A stretch of DNA of 64,000 bases from NCBI GenBank assembly GCA_949987565.1, contig OX465115.1, positions 16,119,242-16,183,241 of the forward strand, given 5' to 3'. Below are positions 23,363-37,074 of this stretch, piece by piece. Origin of the DNA: Luidia sarsii. Lineage: Eukaryota > Echinodermata > Asteroidea > Paxillosida > Luidiidae. The first letter of the stretch is position 1; each line of letters starts with the position of its first letter. Below the pieces are notes generated by a model. The model was not told where the DNA came from, ran no database searches, and worked only from the letters and a program-made list of their open reading frames with translations. A program made the translations under genes and the position numbers.

Positions 23363-23539
23363 CCTTGAAATCCAAGGTTTACATCTTCCTCAGGACGCCG
23401 TCACTCAAAGTCCAGCCCAATACTGGAATGCCCTTAAGATTCTGGGCTTAAACACAGCAGACATTGTCGATGTTGTCAATTGGATGACCTGCTATCTTGG
23501 CTAACAATTCATTTTGTCAACATTACGAACTGTGCGCGT

Positions 23540-23592
23540 GACAGGTGGCGTCCATTTTGAATGTTGCATGCTGGGAATAATGAGGTTAGGAT
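23540..23592 (-). promoter_or_regulatory. probable PLEKHM2 core promoter (ZNF143-like and YY1-like motifs)
   Basis: Reading the minus strand, TTCCCAGCATGCA (about 23566-23582) matches the core of the ZNF143/Staf site found in many animal promoters. It is followed within 10-20 bases by CAAAATGGACGCC, similar to the YY1 start-site element. The pair lies about 190 bp upstream of the PLEKHM2 start codon in the right orientation. Short upstream ORFs follow in the presumed leader. The motif match is visible; promoter function is inferred. Confidence 0.5.
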
Positions 23593-24242
23593 TATAGTGG
23601 GCGTGGGCGTGGGGCCGGGATGGGGGGGGGGTGTAATGTAATCATTATTACGTGGTGAATATTGTTTCGACTTTGTGAGATAATTACTAAATTTGGAGCA
23701 GCTATAGACCTATGCCAATTATAAAACTTTTTTTAGGCATATGGCAAAACCGTATCACTATGAATGTGGTCTATCATAATAATAATAATAATTATAGCCA
23801 TTGTTAAAACAAATTAATACGACAAAAAACATGAATCTTTGCTAGATACTATAGAATTCAGTATCATAAATCACCATTGCAATACAGATGAGGGAAATTC
23901 GTGGACAATATCTCGAATTTGTTTTACTTAACCGCTTAGCCTATTATTAATGGTACATTAATTAGCTAGTTTCTTTTTTATTTTTCTTAATTTTTTTTTA
24001 CTTCCCAGTCGCGCAGTTCTCCTTCCTATGAAATCATTTTGATAGATTCATCGTTTTACTTTCGTTTGGGGTACATGTTCATTCATTTCAGTGAACATAA
24101 TTCTGATTATATACACGATCGAAATGGGAACCATTAAATACCGTTTGGAAAACACTGGCTTAATTAACTGCGTTTATCCGTATGTTATGGGAATAATTAT
24201 GAGATAGTGCCTAGGCCTATATAAATTATTACTTAATTTATT

Positions 24243-25690
24243 GGTCGGTCGGTAGGTCGGTAGGTCGATCATGCAGGTGATGGGACGGTCGGTAGGTCGG
24301 TCATGCAGGTGATGGGACGGTCGGTAGGTCGGTAGGTCGGTCATGCAGGTGATGGGACGGTCGGTAGGTCGGAAGGTCGGTCATGCAGGCGATGGGACGG
24401 TTGGTAGGTCGGTAGGTCGATTATGCAGGTGATGGGACGGTCGGTAGGTCGGTAGGTCGGTCATGCAGGCGATGGGACGGTTGGTAGGTCGGTAGGTCGA
24501 TCATGCAGGTGATGGGACGGTCGGTAGGTCGGTAGGTCGGTCATGCAGGTGATGGGACGGTCGGTAGGTCGGTAGGTCGGTCATGCAGGTGATGGGACGG
24601 TCGGTAGGCCGGTAGGTCGGTCAGTCATGCAGGTGATGGGACGGTCGGTAGGTCGGTAGGTCGGTCATGCAGGTGATGGGACGGTCGGTAGGTCGGTAGG
24701 TCGATTATGCAGGTGATGGGACGGTCGGTAGGTCGGTCATGTAGGTGATGGGACGGTCGGTAGGTCGGTAGGTCGATTATGCAGGTGATGGGACGGTCGG
24801 TAGGTCGGTAGGTCGGTCATGCAGGTGATGGGACGGTCGGTAGGTCGGTAGGTCGATCATGTAGGTGATGGGATGGTCGGTAGGTCGGTAGGTCGGTCAT
24901 GTAGGTGATGGTACGGTCGGTAGGTCGGTAGGTCGGTCATGTAGGTGATGGTACGGTCGGTAGGTCGGTAGGTCGGTCATGCAGGTGATGGGACGGTCGG
25001 TAGGTCGGTAGGTCAGTCATGTAGGTGATGGGACGGTCGGTAGGTCGGTAGGTCGGTAGGTCGGTATAGGTCGGTAGGTCGGTCATGTAGGTGATGGTAC
25101 GGTCGGTAGGTCGGTAGGTCGGTCATGTAGGTGATGGTACGGTCGGTAGGTCGGTAGGTCGGTCATGTAGGTGATGGGACGGTCGGTAGGTCGGTAGGTC
25201 GGTAGGTCGGTATAGGTCGGTAGGTCGGTCATGTAGGTGATGGGACGGTCGGTAGGTCGATCAGTCATGTAGGTGATGGGACGGTCGGTAGGTCGGTAGG
25301 TCGGTCAGTCATGCAGGTGATGGGACGGTCGGTAGGTCGGTAGGTCGGTCATGCAGGTGATGGGACGGTCGGTAGGTCGGTCATGTAGGTGATGGGACGG
25401 TCGGTAGGTCGGTAGGTCGGTCATGCAGGTGATGGGACGGTCGGTAGGTCGGTAGGTCGGTCATGCAGGTGATGGGACGGTCGGTAGGTCGGTAGGTCGA
25501 TCATGCAGGTGATGGGACGGTCGGTAGGTCGGTAGGTCGGTCATGCAGGTGATGGGACGGTCGGTAGGTCGGTAGGTCGATTATGCAGGTGATAGGACGG
25601 TCGGTAGGTCGGTAGGTCGGTCATGCAGGTGATGGGACGGTCGGTATGAGGTCGATCAGATCATGCAGGTGATGGGACGGTCGGTCTGAT
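24243..25690. repeat. 40-bp minisatellite, 1.45 kb, upstream of PLEKHM2
   Basis: Roughly 35 copies of a 40-bp unit made of two or three GGTCGGTA/GGTAGGTC octamers followed by GGTCATGCAGGTGATGGGAC. Variants (CATGTAGG, GATTATGC, GATGGTAC, extra GGTCGGTA blocks, GTATAGGTCGG) recur in clusters. The array ends in decayed units near 25690. It starts about 650 bp upstream of the presumed PLEKHM2 promoter. Confidence 0.93.
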
Positions 25691-26125
25691 CCTGATCGGA
25701 TGCTTGGCTGATAGGCCTGTCAGTGTGGGTATAGCTGGTTTGCAACGCCGTTCCAAAGGCGCACTAAACGGTTCGTAGCTTACAGCCACACCACATTGTA
25801 TAGGCTACACACAATAAATAGGCCACGATAGCCTATACACGGCCATTAATCTTCTCTCTATATAGGCGTATGCAAACATGCATTCACTGATTGCACGGAA
25901 TCTAATTATAATTCCCTATCTTAATGGACATTCCATTCTAATACAAATCATAATCACATCGTGTATCGTGCGTATTATATGAGGCTGCATTTCAGAACCT
26001 TTGGAATCCAGCAGAAATGGTTGGTTTTATAAATTCCCAAAACAATGGGATTGTTATTCGAGTTGGCACGTTCAACGATCAATGAAATGAATTGCGAGTT
26101 GGGGTGATATAAAAAAAAATTGCAA

Positions 26126-26215
26126 ACTGCTTAATACTGACTAAAATTACTAGAATGCAAATCTTAAAATTTAGTGGGCCTGACGTTTCGACCCTAGCAG
26201 GACCTTTCTCAAAGG
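26126..26215. mobile_element. copy of the GGGCCTGACGTTTCGA dispersed repeat
   Basis: Shows the fullest single-arm form: a leader with TTGCAAACTGCTTA, ACTGACTAAAATTAC and ATGCAAATCTTAAAATTTAG, then GGGCCTGACGTTTCGA, CCTAGCAGGACC and TTTCTCAAAGGCAGAG. The same order of words recurs at 35965, 43605 and 63135. Confidence 0.8.
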
Positions 26216-27710
26216 CAGAGTGACAAGGACAAAACAGATACATGTGCACGAAGGAAGGGGGAAGAGAGTGAATAGGACACGGATGAGAAACAAAGGACAG
26301 AGCGTAAAGCTGGTAAATTGCGAGTTGATATACAATGGTGGCCATTAATGAATTCAAGTATAGCAAGGCGAATTGAAATCTACCATAAAACCCTTGATAT
26401 GCATTTGCAACTTTCGGCATGCATTAGCGAGTGTCTTCAAATACCATTCATAAAGGCTAGGGGATATCAAGTCCTGATCGAATCAAAATCATCTACATGT
26501 CTGCATCGCCTCATTTCCATCTGCAGTGTACATCTATCCGTGAGGATATTTTTGTTTATTTATATTTCCTATATTTTGTGCCCGGCACAATCGGTGCATT
26601 CAGATGCTACAATCACTTTAGTTCCACCCTTCTGCTGGGAACAAATTCCGTCTGGTCCGTGTGATGCCTTTTTACAATTAGTGTTTACTTCATCATTACG
26701 TAATAATTATGTGAACACGGAAAGTGTGAGCATACCTTTCCCCCAAAAAAATATGACATTTTATTTATTTCATGATTAGGTATAGGGGGTATAGGCCTAA
26801 GTAAATGTAAATTACCCTTTGCATGTTGATGTTTGTTCAAAGGACACATTATTGCTTTGGCACATCTAATAATTCAGGAGAACGTATGTTTTGACGAAAG
26901 TTTTAAATAATGTCGCTGGTATTTTTATTGGTTCTGGTAGTACCTTTGATGCCAGCAAGCTGATTGCAAGTCCTTCAACAACAGGAGGATATATGATTCG
27001 GTAAGCAGCACATTTCTTGCTGCTAAATAGCTCAAATATGCAATTCTTTTATCTAAGTAAAGTGATTTAGTGATCTAGTATTTTATAGATTAATCAATAA
27101 TAAGATAAGACTTTTCATTGCTTGAAGATTAACATATTTTTCATTTGCAAATTTTGAATGTTTCTATGAATTTTAAATTGTCCAAAATTATGCATAATTA
27201 GATGATTAATATACAAAAAGAGGCAATTAAGAGCTGATTCAATATTAAGAGGTAAATATATATAAAGGGAAATTGTTAGCAATAAAGGATGGCATAAACT
27301 TAAGGTTACAACCACATTGATGCTTAAAGGGTCTGTGCAATGAATATCACAGCCAAGCTCATTTCCTTCTTTCATCTATAGGGATCTGAAGTGATCATGT
27401 GATGATATCACAAATTTGCTCATGAATATTGAAATTCTCATTAGCATAAAATCTTAAAACATGCAAATACACCCCAGGATGAGTGTTAAAAGCAGTTTGA
27501 TTGTTAGCAACATTGCACAACAGATCTGTTGCATGGATTTAAGTGATACCATTTTCGTTGCACAAACCCTTTAAAGTTGACTGTCCTTTCTTGATGTCAA
27601 ACCATAAATAAAGAAAAACATTCGATGACCTTCGATATCGTGACAATTTTTTTATCCATAAGGTTGACATTGACTCCGCAATGCTGACTAAGATGAACTG
27701 CAATCCATAC

Positions 27711-27838
27711 ATCTTAAAAGTTAGAGGGCCTGACGTTTCGATCCTAGTGGGACCGTTCTCAAAGACAAAGACAAAGTCACTGCCTTTGAGAAAGGTCCCG
27801 CAAGGATCGAAACGTCAGGCCCTCTAACTTTTTAGATT
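27711..27838. mobile_element. inverted pair of the GGGCCTGACGTTTCGA repeat
   Basis: Left arm 27711-27769 and right arm 27781-27837 are near-perfect inverted copies (AGAGGGCCTGACGTTTCGAT against ATCGAAACGTCAGGCCCTCT), forming a long hairpin with a short AAAGACAAAG-type loop. Confidence 0.85.
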
Positions 27839-30800
27839 CTGATTAATTGCGAGTTGTTGATTGTTTTGGATTTGTGACCATCACAGTCAAACAGTTAAGT
27901 GGGCTTCTATTCACCGAAAGTTAAGTGTAGCCTGTTGATTTTTTGGTAGATGACGTTTAAAAGAAATTGTTAAATATTTGGAACAATTCTGAAAAAAGAT
28001 GCGTTCCTCATGATTGAGTGAGTGCCGGTGCAGCGTGTACTTACACAATGCACATGGCGCCGGGAACTGTAGTCACCATTGTCCAAACAGCCCCCACGTC
28101 GTCTACGACAAAACAATTCAAGCTTTCGCAGCGCAGAAGTAAAAATATTATTACTCTATTTCCAACAACAACATTTGTGTGTAAATTCGTTTCAACAAAA
28201 GCTGTTACAGACGGCGTTCTCGTGCTTCACCGACCAGGCGGAACGCTACTCTTACACAAACCAGTCCACGGCAGCGTAGCAGTCTTAATCAGAGCCATGA
28301 TCAGAACTTCCATAGTTGCCAGTGCACCATTGTAAGCTATAGCATAGCCACGCCATACCTCCCCTCCCCAAAAGGGTTACATGGGTTTGGAAATGCTCCG
28401 AACGATCTCGATTTATGGCAACACTTGTATATAGAACTATCTACCTTTCCTCCTCCACTATATCTGATGACGTAGGAGCAGCTACGAAAGCTCATGCCTC
28501 ATTATTTTATGGTAACCGATGTTTACTATAGTTAGTGGTTTCCACCATGTGTTTTTTTAATGGAACGGAAAGGAGATAACTTTAGGAACAGTGCTATAGG
28601 CCTAGGTGTCGTGAATAAACAACCCACTTCAGGGTTTCAAGTTCAAAGAATTAAAGAAGGGAAGATAAATGCAAGAAGCTACGGAAGTAAACACAAACAA
28701 CGGAATATTAGTATCGGAATATCGGACATATCGGAATGAAGCATGCACGATGTTAGTCATTAGATAATGGTGTGCCGTGTTGTTGGTCCCTTTCCTGTCA
28801 TTTAGTCAGTGAACGGTTTTGCAACTTCAATTGAAACTACACTCAGTTGCTTGAAACAATCTTATGACTACTCTGAAAGATTTCTGGGAGTCTATTATCA
28901 CGCAGCCACCTTTTTTAGTCAAACAGTCGCATGCAGCTCAGTAAGAATTTCCATAGCTGGTACATCACTAGAACTCACGTATGTAACGCACGTATCAACT
29001 CCAGCAATAATGCATGAGGCCTTGTAATTGAGGTTGTAATTACACTTCTGAAACTTGGTCCTTGAATTCCATGAAATGTTATAGGCCTATAAAATCGGTT
29101 CCATTATTCCCTTATTTATTTCCGCATTGCACCTAACACAGCATTACTCTCCTACATGTGGAATATTCGATCACTTATCAAATGAAAACTGCAAATGCAT
29201 AGACCGTACGTGGAACTCCTGTGTTCCATTTGCTGTGTGTATTCAGCTGGAACAAGGTGCTCACTCGTTGCACTGACATCAATACCTTCAGTGCTTTCCC
29301 GTATAAATGTACGTTACTCGTGTGTGTGTATCGTGAAAGAGTCGTGGAAAAACAACATTGTATATCGTGCATGTACTGGGAAATACATGGAAAGCACATT
29401 TTTAATTTCAGACACTTTTATCGCCATAACTTGACCTCCCTAGTTTTGGTATACTTTTTGGGGTACTATTAATTAATCTATCACGATCAACAGTAATGGT
29501 ATACATAATCAGTTCTAATCAAGGAAAAAATCAAAAGGGTAAAAAAGGAACAAACAGAACGATTTCAATTATGCTTCAATGCACAGATCCTTTCATCATG
29601 CGCGAATGCACGTCAACTGTCCTGTATACTCCATATAGTAAACAGTGCAAATTACCATGTGATAGGAACGGTACCCGACTATTTTGTTTACTTTTGCAGC
29701 CTCGGTTTGGTTAGACTGTTTTAAAAGAAAGAATTATTTTTTATATCTAACTTTAGGTGATGTAAGAGAGTAAGACAGCGATATTTTGCTATCATAATAA
29801 GATTCAAATTCGGTCATGAATTTTTTGGCAAAGCTTCGTTAGGTTTAAATTTACGAAGGTTCTACTCCGTTTCAACCCCTCAAGGTCTCTACTTATCATT
29901 TACTGTTACAATGTGTGCAGCGTCCATTCAAGAGTGGCGTTGATATGCAGCAAGGAGGCAGGAGCATTGTGCTGGTTCCTCGGTTTTCTCAATTGGCATT
30001 TCACGCTATATCATTGAGGCGCGAACGTTTTCCCGAGTTAAGCAACGCGACGCAACACTTGTGCACAGCGTACGTGTTTTATGTCGAGCGTACAGCGTGT
30101 TAAATTGCGGGCGCCAGTTCCCAATTAGCAATGATACATCATATAAGCATGGATAGGTGGTCACGCCAACTGGCCTATTTGCCTCACCAAGGAAATCATT
30201 CTATACTCACTGTACAGTGTTATTATCATTTCAGTGTGCATGCATTATGCCTATATACTCCATCAGTTAAGATGCTGGGGTGATTACTCGTCCAGATGTG
30301 TAGCGGCAGGGCATTACCAATATGCGCGTAACCAACGTCTTTTACTAACTCAAAATCCTGTGATTCAGCCCTATCGTAAAAATCTAATTAAAAAAGAAAA
30401 AAAGATGAAGAAGCCTGTAGCAGTCTACAGTTATACTCTTATTTGTATACGATACTAATCTGCAAATTTACTTAATACTTACCATGGTAAAGGGACTATC
30501 CCTAACACATTAACTCTATAACACCTACCATGGTAAGAGTTCGAGTTAAAGGGTTAGGGATAGCCCTAACACTTTGTGGTAATTTGGGGTTTCAGGAAGG
30601 GTTTGTAAATGGCGCATACACACAAACAATGCATTGCTTTCGCTACTATTACTTATACGGGGCTCTAATAGAGGACTGTTTTTTTTTTGCTGTACCAAGA
30701 AAACCTTGATCATGCCCACATAAGGTGACGTCACCACAAGAGCCGAAGCGAGACGTACAATATCGGAATATCTGAAGGGAATTAGATGATGTGCCGGTAA

Positions 30801-31249
30801 TTGGTGTTCTAGTGGCAAGGACTTAGTGGCAAGCAGTGTTCTTTATTTGAGTATAATATCATGTCACTGTCTATTGTATATCTAGTGATTTTCGATGTTC
30901 TTTTCTGTATACTAATGTAACCATTGGCGCATGGCCCGATAGTCTTGCCTTTGGTATGTGCGATGAATCACATCAAGTGTGGTATCAACTAACCATTGCT
31001 ACATGTATAGGCTATTACTATCTGCGGCTGTTGCACTTTTGGTAAATTCGAGGAAATCAACATTCGAAATATTTGCTCGTGAACTTAGCTTCATGATATT
31101 AGTGTTGAATGTAGGCGTATAACAGTTAATGCGACTATCTTTGAAATAAACCATCCATACATACTAATGTAAACATCTTTATAATCGTGGTTTTCATTTG
31201 ACATTTAGAATCAAAACCATCCGACCCGCCGGGCGATTTATCAACATAC

Positions 31250-32440
31250 AACCAACCAGGCAGCGGACAGCAGGCCACCCAGCCAACTAGCCAGCCAACC
31301 AACTAACCAGCCAGCTAGCCAACCAACTAACCAGCCAGCTAGCCAACCAACTAACCAGCCAGCTAGCAAACCAACCAACTAACCAGCCAGCTAGCAAACC
31401 AACCAACTAACCAGCCAGCTAGCCAGCCAACCAACTGACCAGCCAACCAATCAACCAACTAACCAGCCAGCTAGCCAACCAACTAACCAGCCAGCTAGCC
31501 AACCAACTAACCAGCCAGCTAGCAAACCAACCAACTAACCAGCCAGCTAGCCAACCAACCAACTAACCAGCCAGCTAGCCAACCAACCAACTGACCAGCC
31601 AACCAATCAACCAACTAACCAGCCAGCTAGCAAACCAACCAACTAACCAGCCAGCTAGCAAACCAACCAACTAACCAGCCAGCTAGCAAACCAACCAACT
31701 AACCAGCCAGCTAGCCAACCAACCAACCAACCAGCCAGCTAGCAAACCAACCAACTAACCATGCAGCCAGCTAGCCAACCAACCAACTAACCAGCCAGCT
31801 AGCCAACCAACCAACTAACCAGCCAGCTATAGCAAACCAACCAACTAACCAGCCAGCTAGCCAACCAACCAACTAACCAGCCAGCTAGCCAACCAACCAA
31901 CTAACCAGCCAGCTAGCCAACCAACTAACCAGCCAGCTATATAGCCAACCAACCAACTAACCAGCCAGCTAGCTAACCAACCAACTAACCAGCCAGCTAG
32001 CCAACCAACCAACTAACCAGCCAGCTAGCAAACCAACCAACTAACCAGCCAGCTAGCCAACCAACCAACAAACCAGCCAGCTAGCCAACCAACCAACTAA
32101 CCAGCCAGCTATATAGCCAACCAACCAACTAACCAGCCAGCTAGCAAACCAACCAACTAACCAGCCAGCTAGCCAACCAACCAACTAACCAGCCAGCTAG
32201 CAAACCAACCAACTAACCAGCCAGCTAGCCAACCAACCAACTAACCAGCCAGCTAGCCAACCAACCAACTAACCAACAAGCTATAGCCAACCAACCAACT
32301 AACCAGCCAGCTAGCCAACCAACCAACTAACCAGCCAGCTAGCCAACCAACCAACTAACCAGCCAGCTAGCCAACCAACCAACTAACCAGCCAGCTAGCA
32401 AACCAACCAACTAACCAGCCAGCCAACCAGCAAACTCAAT
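31250..32440. repeat. 28-bp minisatellite, 1.2 kb
   Basis: About 40 copies of a 28-bp unit (CCAGCCAGCTAGC then CAACCAACCAACTAA), with units of 24 bp and TATA- or ATGC-containing variants. It evidently grew from a tetramer CCAA/CCAG background. CAGCTAGC gives every unit a short palindrome. No open frame survives because of TAA and TAG. Confidence 0.93.
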
Positions 32441-35400
32441 CGACCTATCAAACAATGTACTAGTAAATTTAGAGGGCCTGACCTTTCTTAATGGTTTTGC
32501 AACATTGGTTCAATTAAACAATGAATTCAAAATATCAAACTTAGTGGATGATAGGAAATTAAAGCTTTTAATATTCAGCTTTTGATATGACCATTGACCT
32601 TAGCTTCAGCTATAACTTCCCTATGTTTGGTTTAGTAACTACCGCTTCCTGTGGAGTATCAATTAGGCTACTTAGTTCACTCTTAATTATTGCAGTCAAT
32701 TTGAAACTAGACTTTAATCAACAATGCAAACCCTATTCCCAATGTTACGTAACCTGCACATTTGTACAAATTAAACAAAATAATACTATTCACAAATCAA
32801 TCAGAAGACCCCCCATACCCCCATGCACACAAAGTAACAACCTAGGACAGGTTGCCACTAGGCCTGCATGTATTTTTTAATTCCAGATTATTGCAGGTCG
32901 GTTAGGGTAAAAACGGTTCGATCAATTTCTGAAAGCACATCTAAATGTTTATGACTCTGAATTCTGTATCCATGCAGGTAATTATATTAAGTGGATTTAG
33001 AGGGAGTAATTTGGTAGGGATTCTCATTATACATGCAGGTCTCGCTGATCATAGGACATTGTATAAAATGTATAAAATGTTAATCAATTCATCATGCGCC
33101 ATTGAAATCACCCAAATAGCCTCTTACTGAGCATCAACTTTCAATTTGCAATCATGTTATCAAGTTGATCGTACGGAAAACATGACGCAGTTCCTTTAAT
33201 GGAAGCATATGGCGACGCCATTAATGGCATATGTCAGGTGCGAAGGTGCTTTTTAGACTCGCCCGTACGAGAGACTAGGTGATAGATAGATGCGTGTGTT
33301 ACGGACGTGGCAATCTTGGAAGTCATGCTTCATGAGGCGATGTCAGGCCTGACATGTTATGAGCACTGAGGGGGACCAGCTGTGCACCGGTCTAGCCATC
33401 GTGATCGAACGATGCTATCGAGACACGTCACTCGCTGCCATGACGTACGCTTTCACAGCCATTGCGTTCATCGGCTATACACGTTTATGCACACACAAGA
33501 GGCTGTGCATTAAACATATGATTATAGCCGACACTGAAGCGAAATTAAAGCCATTGTCAACTGGAAGTCAAGCTGAAATTATACAGAGCTCCCGGCAGGT
33601 CAAATCACCTTGGCAAGCACTTCGCGTGGAAAAGTGAGCAAAATATTGTCATGGCCGCCACGTTACACCTACGTGCGTACTAAGATATAATTCTAATGGC
33701 CCTCATTTCCTCTCGTTAGTAAGATTTCACGCTCGATAGATAAGTATCTACAATCACATCAACATAGAAAGCTCGTTGTATCGCTGCTGTTTGTGTGTCT
33801 TTTCATAGGCATGTCATTAGTGGCTGTCACATCCACGAATTTGCTTTAAGTTTATCATGACTGGAGCTTCATCAGCCGATAGTATTTACGCTAAACCTCT
33901 GCCAAACACGACCAATGATCAGTGTGTTTGATCGGCAGACGTGTACACGTGAACAATGGCTGGCTGGAATGTACGAGTGACGCGTGGCTGTGTGCTGAGG
34001 CTGAGGTGAGGCGGTGTTATCTGCCCCCGAAGTTAACGCACACGGTGACTCGACACAAAAAATAATTGCTCATCATTACATACACATTGAGCAATGGTGG
34101 ATGCCTTACCTTGCCGTGCATATATCTAAAATGCAATTGCAACGATGACATGCAAGGCGCACTCTGTCTCATTGCGCACAGGCTTCAGACCTCCGTATTG
34201 ATTTCCGCTGGTCGTGCTGCCTATTCTACCCCACCATTGTACTCGTCCAATGGCCTTTAGAATTGGAAAAGGCAACTTCAGAATGTTCATTCGCATCTGA
34301 ATGGAAAATCCCGGCTCGGTTTTGGAACACTTCAGAGACACAATGCGTACGAGCATCACGATCCCGTCATCCTGAACAAGTGCGTTGATTTCGATTGAAA
34401 GGAACGTTTCTATTATGTTTTTAAATGAGAATCAAAATCTAAATTTGTCTCAAATAGGCTGTGAAAGGAGTCGTTTTGGTCTTTGCACGCGTAGGTAATG
34501 TCATACTTTCCATGGGTGGATAAAATATCACATCAATATATACGAAATACAGAGCTGGAATACCGGTCAGCAAATTTTTGTGCCCCCCCCCCCGATGGGA
34601 TATCGGAATTCTGTGAGATGTGGTTAGTCTCCATTGCGTTAGGTGCCGTGACCGTTCTTATAATAGAATCAAATTGTCGGCCCTTGGTCATTTTACTCAG
34701 CAAGTAGTTTGTAACATTTTGGCATATTATTGTTACTCGAAATTGCCATGGTGTCCTGTAAATTTTGGAAGTATTTTCTAGGCGCCCTAACACTCACTGA
34801 AAAGATTTTATCCTCTTCTTTTAGCCATCATTAATTCCAAAAATAAGTATCTTCAACCAATCAAATTGAAGACAGCCTCAAATTTTTCCAAAAGTTAGAT
34901 ATTGTTTAAAAGCACTTTACTATGACAAGACAAAACTAATTTTTAAAATCCCTCATGTCCGAAGCGTTACCCCGTCATACACATAAACACATAAGTCACA
35001 TCATGCCTTTACAGTTTGCTACAAAACAAGGCAATTAACTGCGAGTGAAGATTACATACACGAAACGAAACACTCGCCATTTGCTAGTATAGAAATTGCG
35101 GTCTAATGTTACAAAGGTCTCCAAGGAAACAACATCGACATCCCATGAAATAATAAATTATAAAGACGGATATGACTGCAAGAAACCCTCTTTCTTTCGT
35201 GTATTGAGTTGAACGAGGCTGCATGCAAACTATTAACAACGCGTGAATTGTTTAGTTCATACTTTTTATCATTCGTATTTGACTTTTTAAAACCTTTTTA
35301 ATAACTGCCTAATATTTATTTTGATTAATATTAGACTAACCATTATGAAGTAAATAAGTCGAATGTGAAGAATGGAGAGATGGGTCGTCTTTGCTATTGC

Positions 35401-35964
35401 CATGCACACGTCCTTGGAAACGGAAAACCCAAAGAGAAAATATTCGCAGAAAAATCCTACTGTTATAGCAATCAGCAGAATTATCATGATAAATCAATTA
35501 ATAATTTCATCGATTATTGATTTATTATCAATATAAATGTTTTATCACCCGCTCTCTACGCGGAAGAATAAGCCATTTGCTTCCCTAAGGGGAGAATTTG
35601 TAATGAGCTATATTGATTGCTTGTCCTTGTCTGGATAAAGATAACATCGGTGCTGCTGTTACGTGCACCGACCTTGGGTGTACAGACGTGTATGCACGCT
35701 ATGCAGGTAGTAAAACAGCACAAACAATGCCTGGTAGCATGTACACCTCAGGTCTGTTTCATTCCTCATCATGCTCCACAGTGAAGGATGGAATTGTTCA
35801 CTTAAGGTTAATTACGAATGGATCATTGCCTTGCATTCAAAACACATTACGGAGAATGGTTCGCCGAACTCGTCCCCACCCTGCCCGTACCAAGGATTTA
35901 GAATAATAATTATGTACATCAATATCTTTTCTTGGAGTAATTTCACACACAAAATGATGCAAAC

Positions 35965-36055
35965 TGTTTACTAACTTAAGGAAATTATCAAAATGCAAAT
36001 CCTTAAAATCTAAAGGGCCTGACATTTCGAGCCTACTATGACCTTTTGCAATCAA
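35965..36055. mobile_element. copy of the GGGCCTGACGTTTCGA dispersed repeat
   Basis: Has the leader GCAAACTGTTTACTAAC, ATGCAAATCCTTAAAATCTA, then GGGCCTGACATTTCGA and a diverged GACCTTTTGCAA. An older copy than 26126. Confidence 0.75.
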
Positions 36056-37074
36056 TGGTATTCTGCATTCTAGAATGCTGGACGTCAGGTCCGTCACAAT
36101 GTTTGGCATTGTGTGTTATCGTAGACCAAATAGGCCTACCACAGCATGCATTGGCAATCGCCTCATTCAAATGAATATCAACTCATGCTAAAATGTTCAT
36201 GTCGCCAATCTAGATAATTCACATTAATTGCACCAACTTCCTTTATGATTTGTTTAAACACATTCCCTTTCACCCATTTCTTTTGCAATCTCATTAGTAT
36301 TCCCACGTAGGACAGGAAGTCTGGAATAGCATGATATATTAATGTCTGTTGGCCTATACACACGTACAACCCTGTGATCTCAGACCCATTCTAGATTAAA
36401 TAAAATGTAACCTTAACAATAATCAACTACTAAACATTGATATGAAAGGAACACACAATAATATGTTTAAAGCATGAAATAGCCTTTTTTCGATTTAACC
36501 CCCCCCCACCCCCCCCCCCCAAAAAAAACACCACCCAACAACCAACAACTAAGTAGATGTAGGCCTACATGAGTTAGGGCCTATAAATTAGCACCCAAAA
36601 GGATACAATCATTTATTTCCCTTGACAAATGTTGATTCAATGAATTGGTATCTCATTTGGACAAAATAGTTCATCAATTTCAATATACCTTGATATTACA
36701 TTTTAAAGGTTCCCAAAATCTCGTTCCCAGTAACTTGAATTTTAGTCAAAATAATGTGTTTGGCTTAAATTCGCTGTAGGCCTATACCAGTCAATCCTAA
36801 TCGGCAACGTATAAGTTATAACTAATTGCTCCCATTTTCCCAGCTTCAATGTACACGTCAGATATAAATTCTCAATCGACCGTATTACAATTAGCGAAGA
36901 TGAACTACAGCAATCTGGTTGGCCAAGGCCCTGCAACGTATACCGCAAACGAGGCTGGCTCCACCACATACAGCACCCCTGATACAGCGAGCATACACTC
37001 ACCACTATAGCACTCCATGCCACGCCACGCTATGCACCATTGCCCAACAACATGAACAAAAGCTGCGCGCGCAG

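Larger units (their letters stand above)
25700..31240. other. 5.5 kb intergenic, no gene recognised
   Basis: AT-rich. It holds dispersed foldback-repeat copies (listed separately), a small palindromic segment at 30481-30575 in which ACCATGGTA occurs twice and GGGATAGTCCC-like words are inverted, and a ZNF143-like motif near 28044-28075. Open frames are short and unrecognised. Confidence 0.5.

Noticed and set aside
23199..23504. 101-codon plus-strand frame
   Set aside because: It is antisense to PLEKHM2 exon 1 (23297-23362), which has clear homology and a phase-matched donor.
24243..25690. CRISPR-like regular array
   Set aside because: No unique spacers; it is a simple head-to-tail minisatellite in a eukaryotic genome. 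The same applies to the other arrays.
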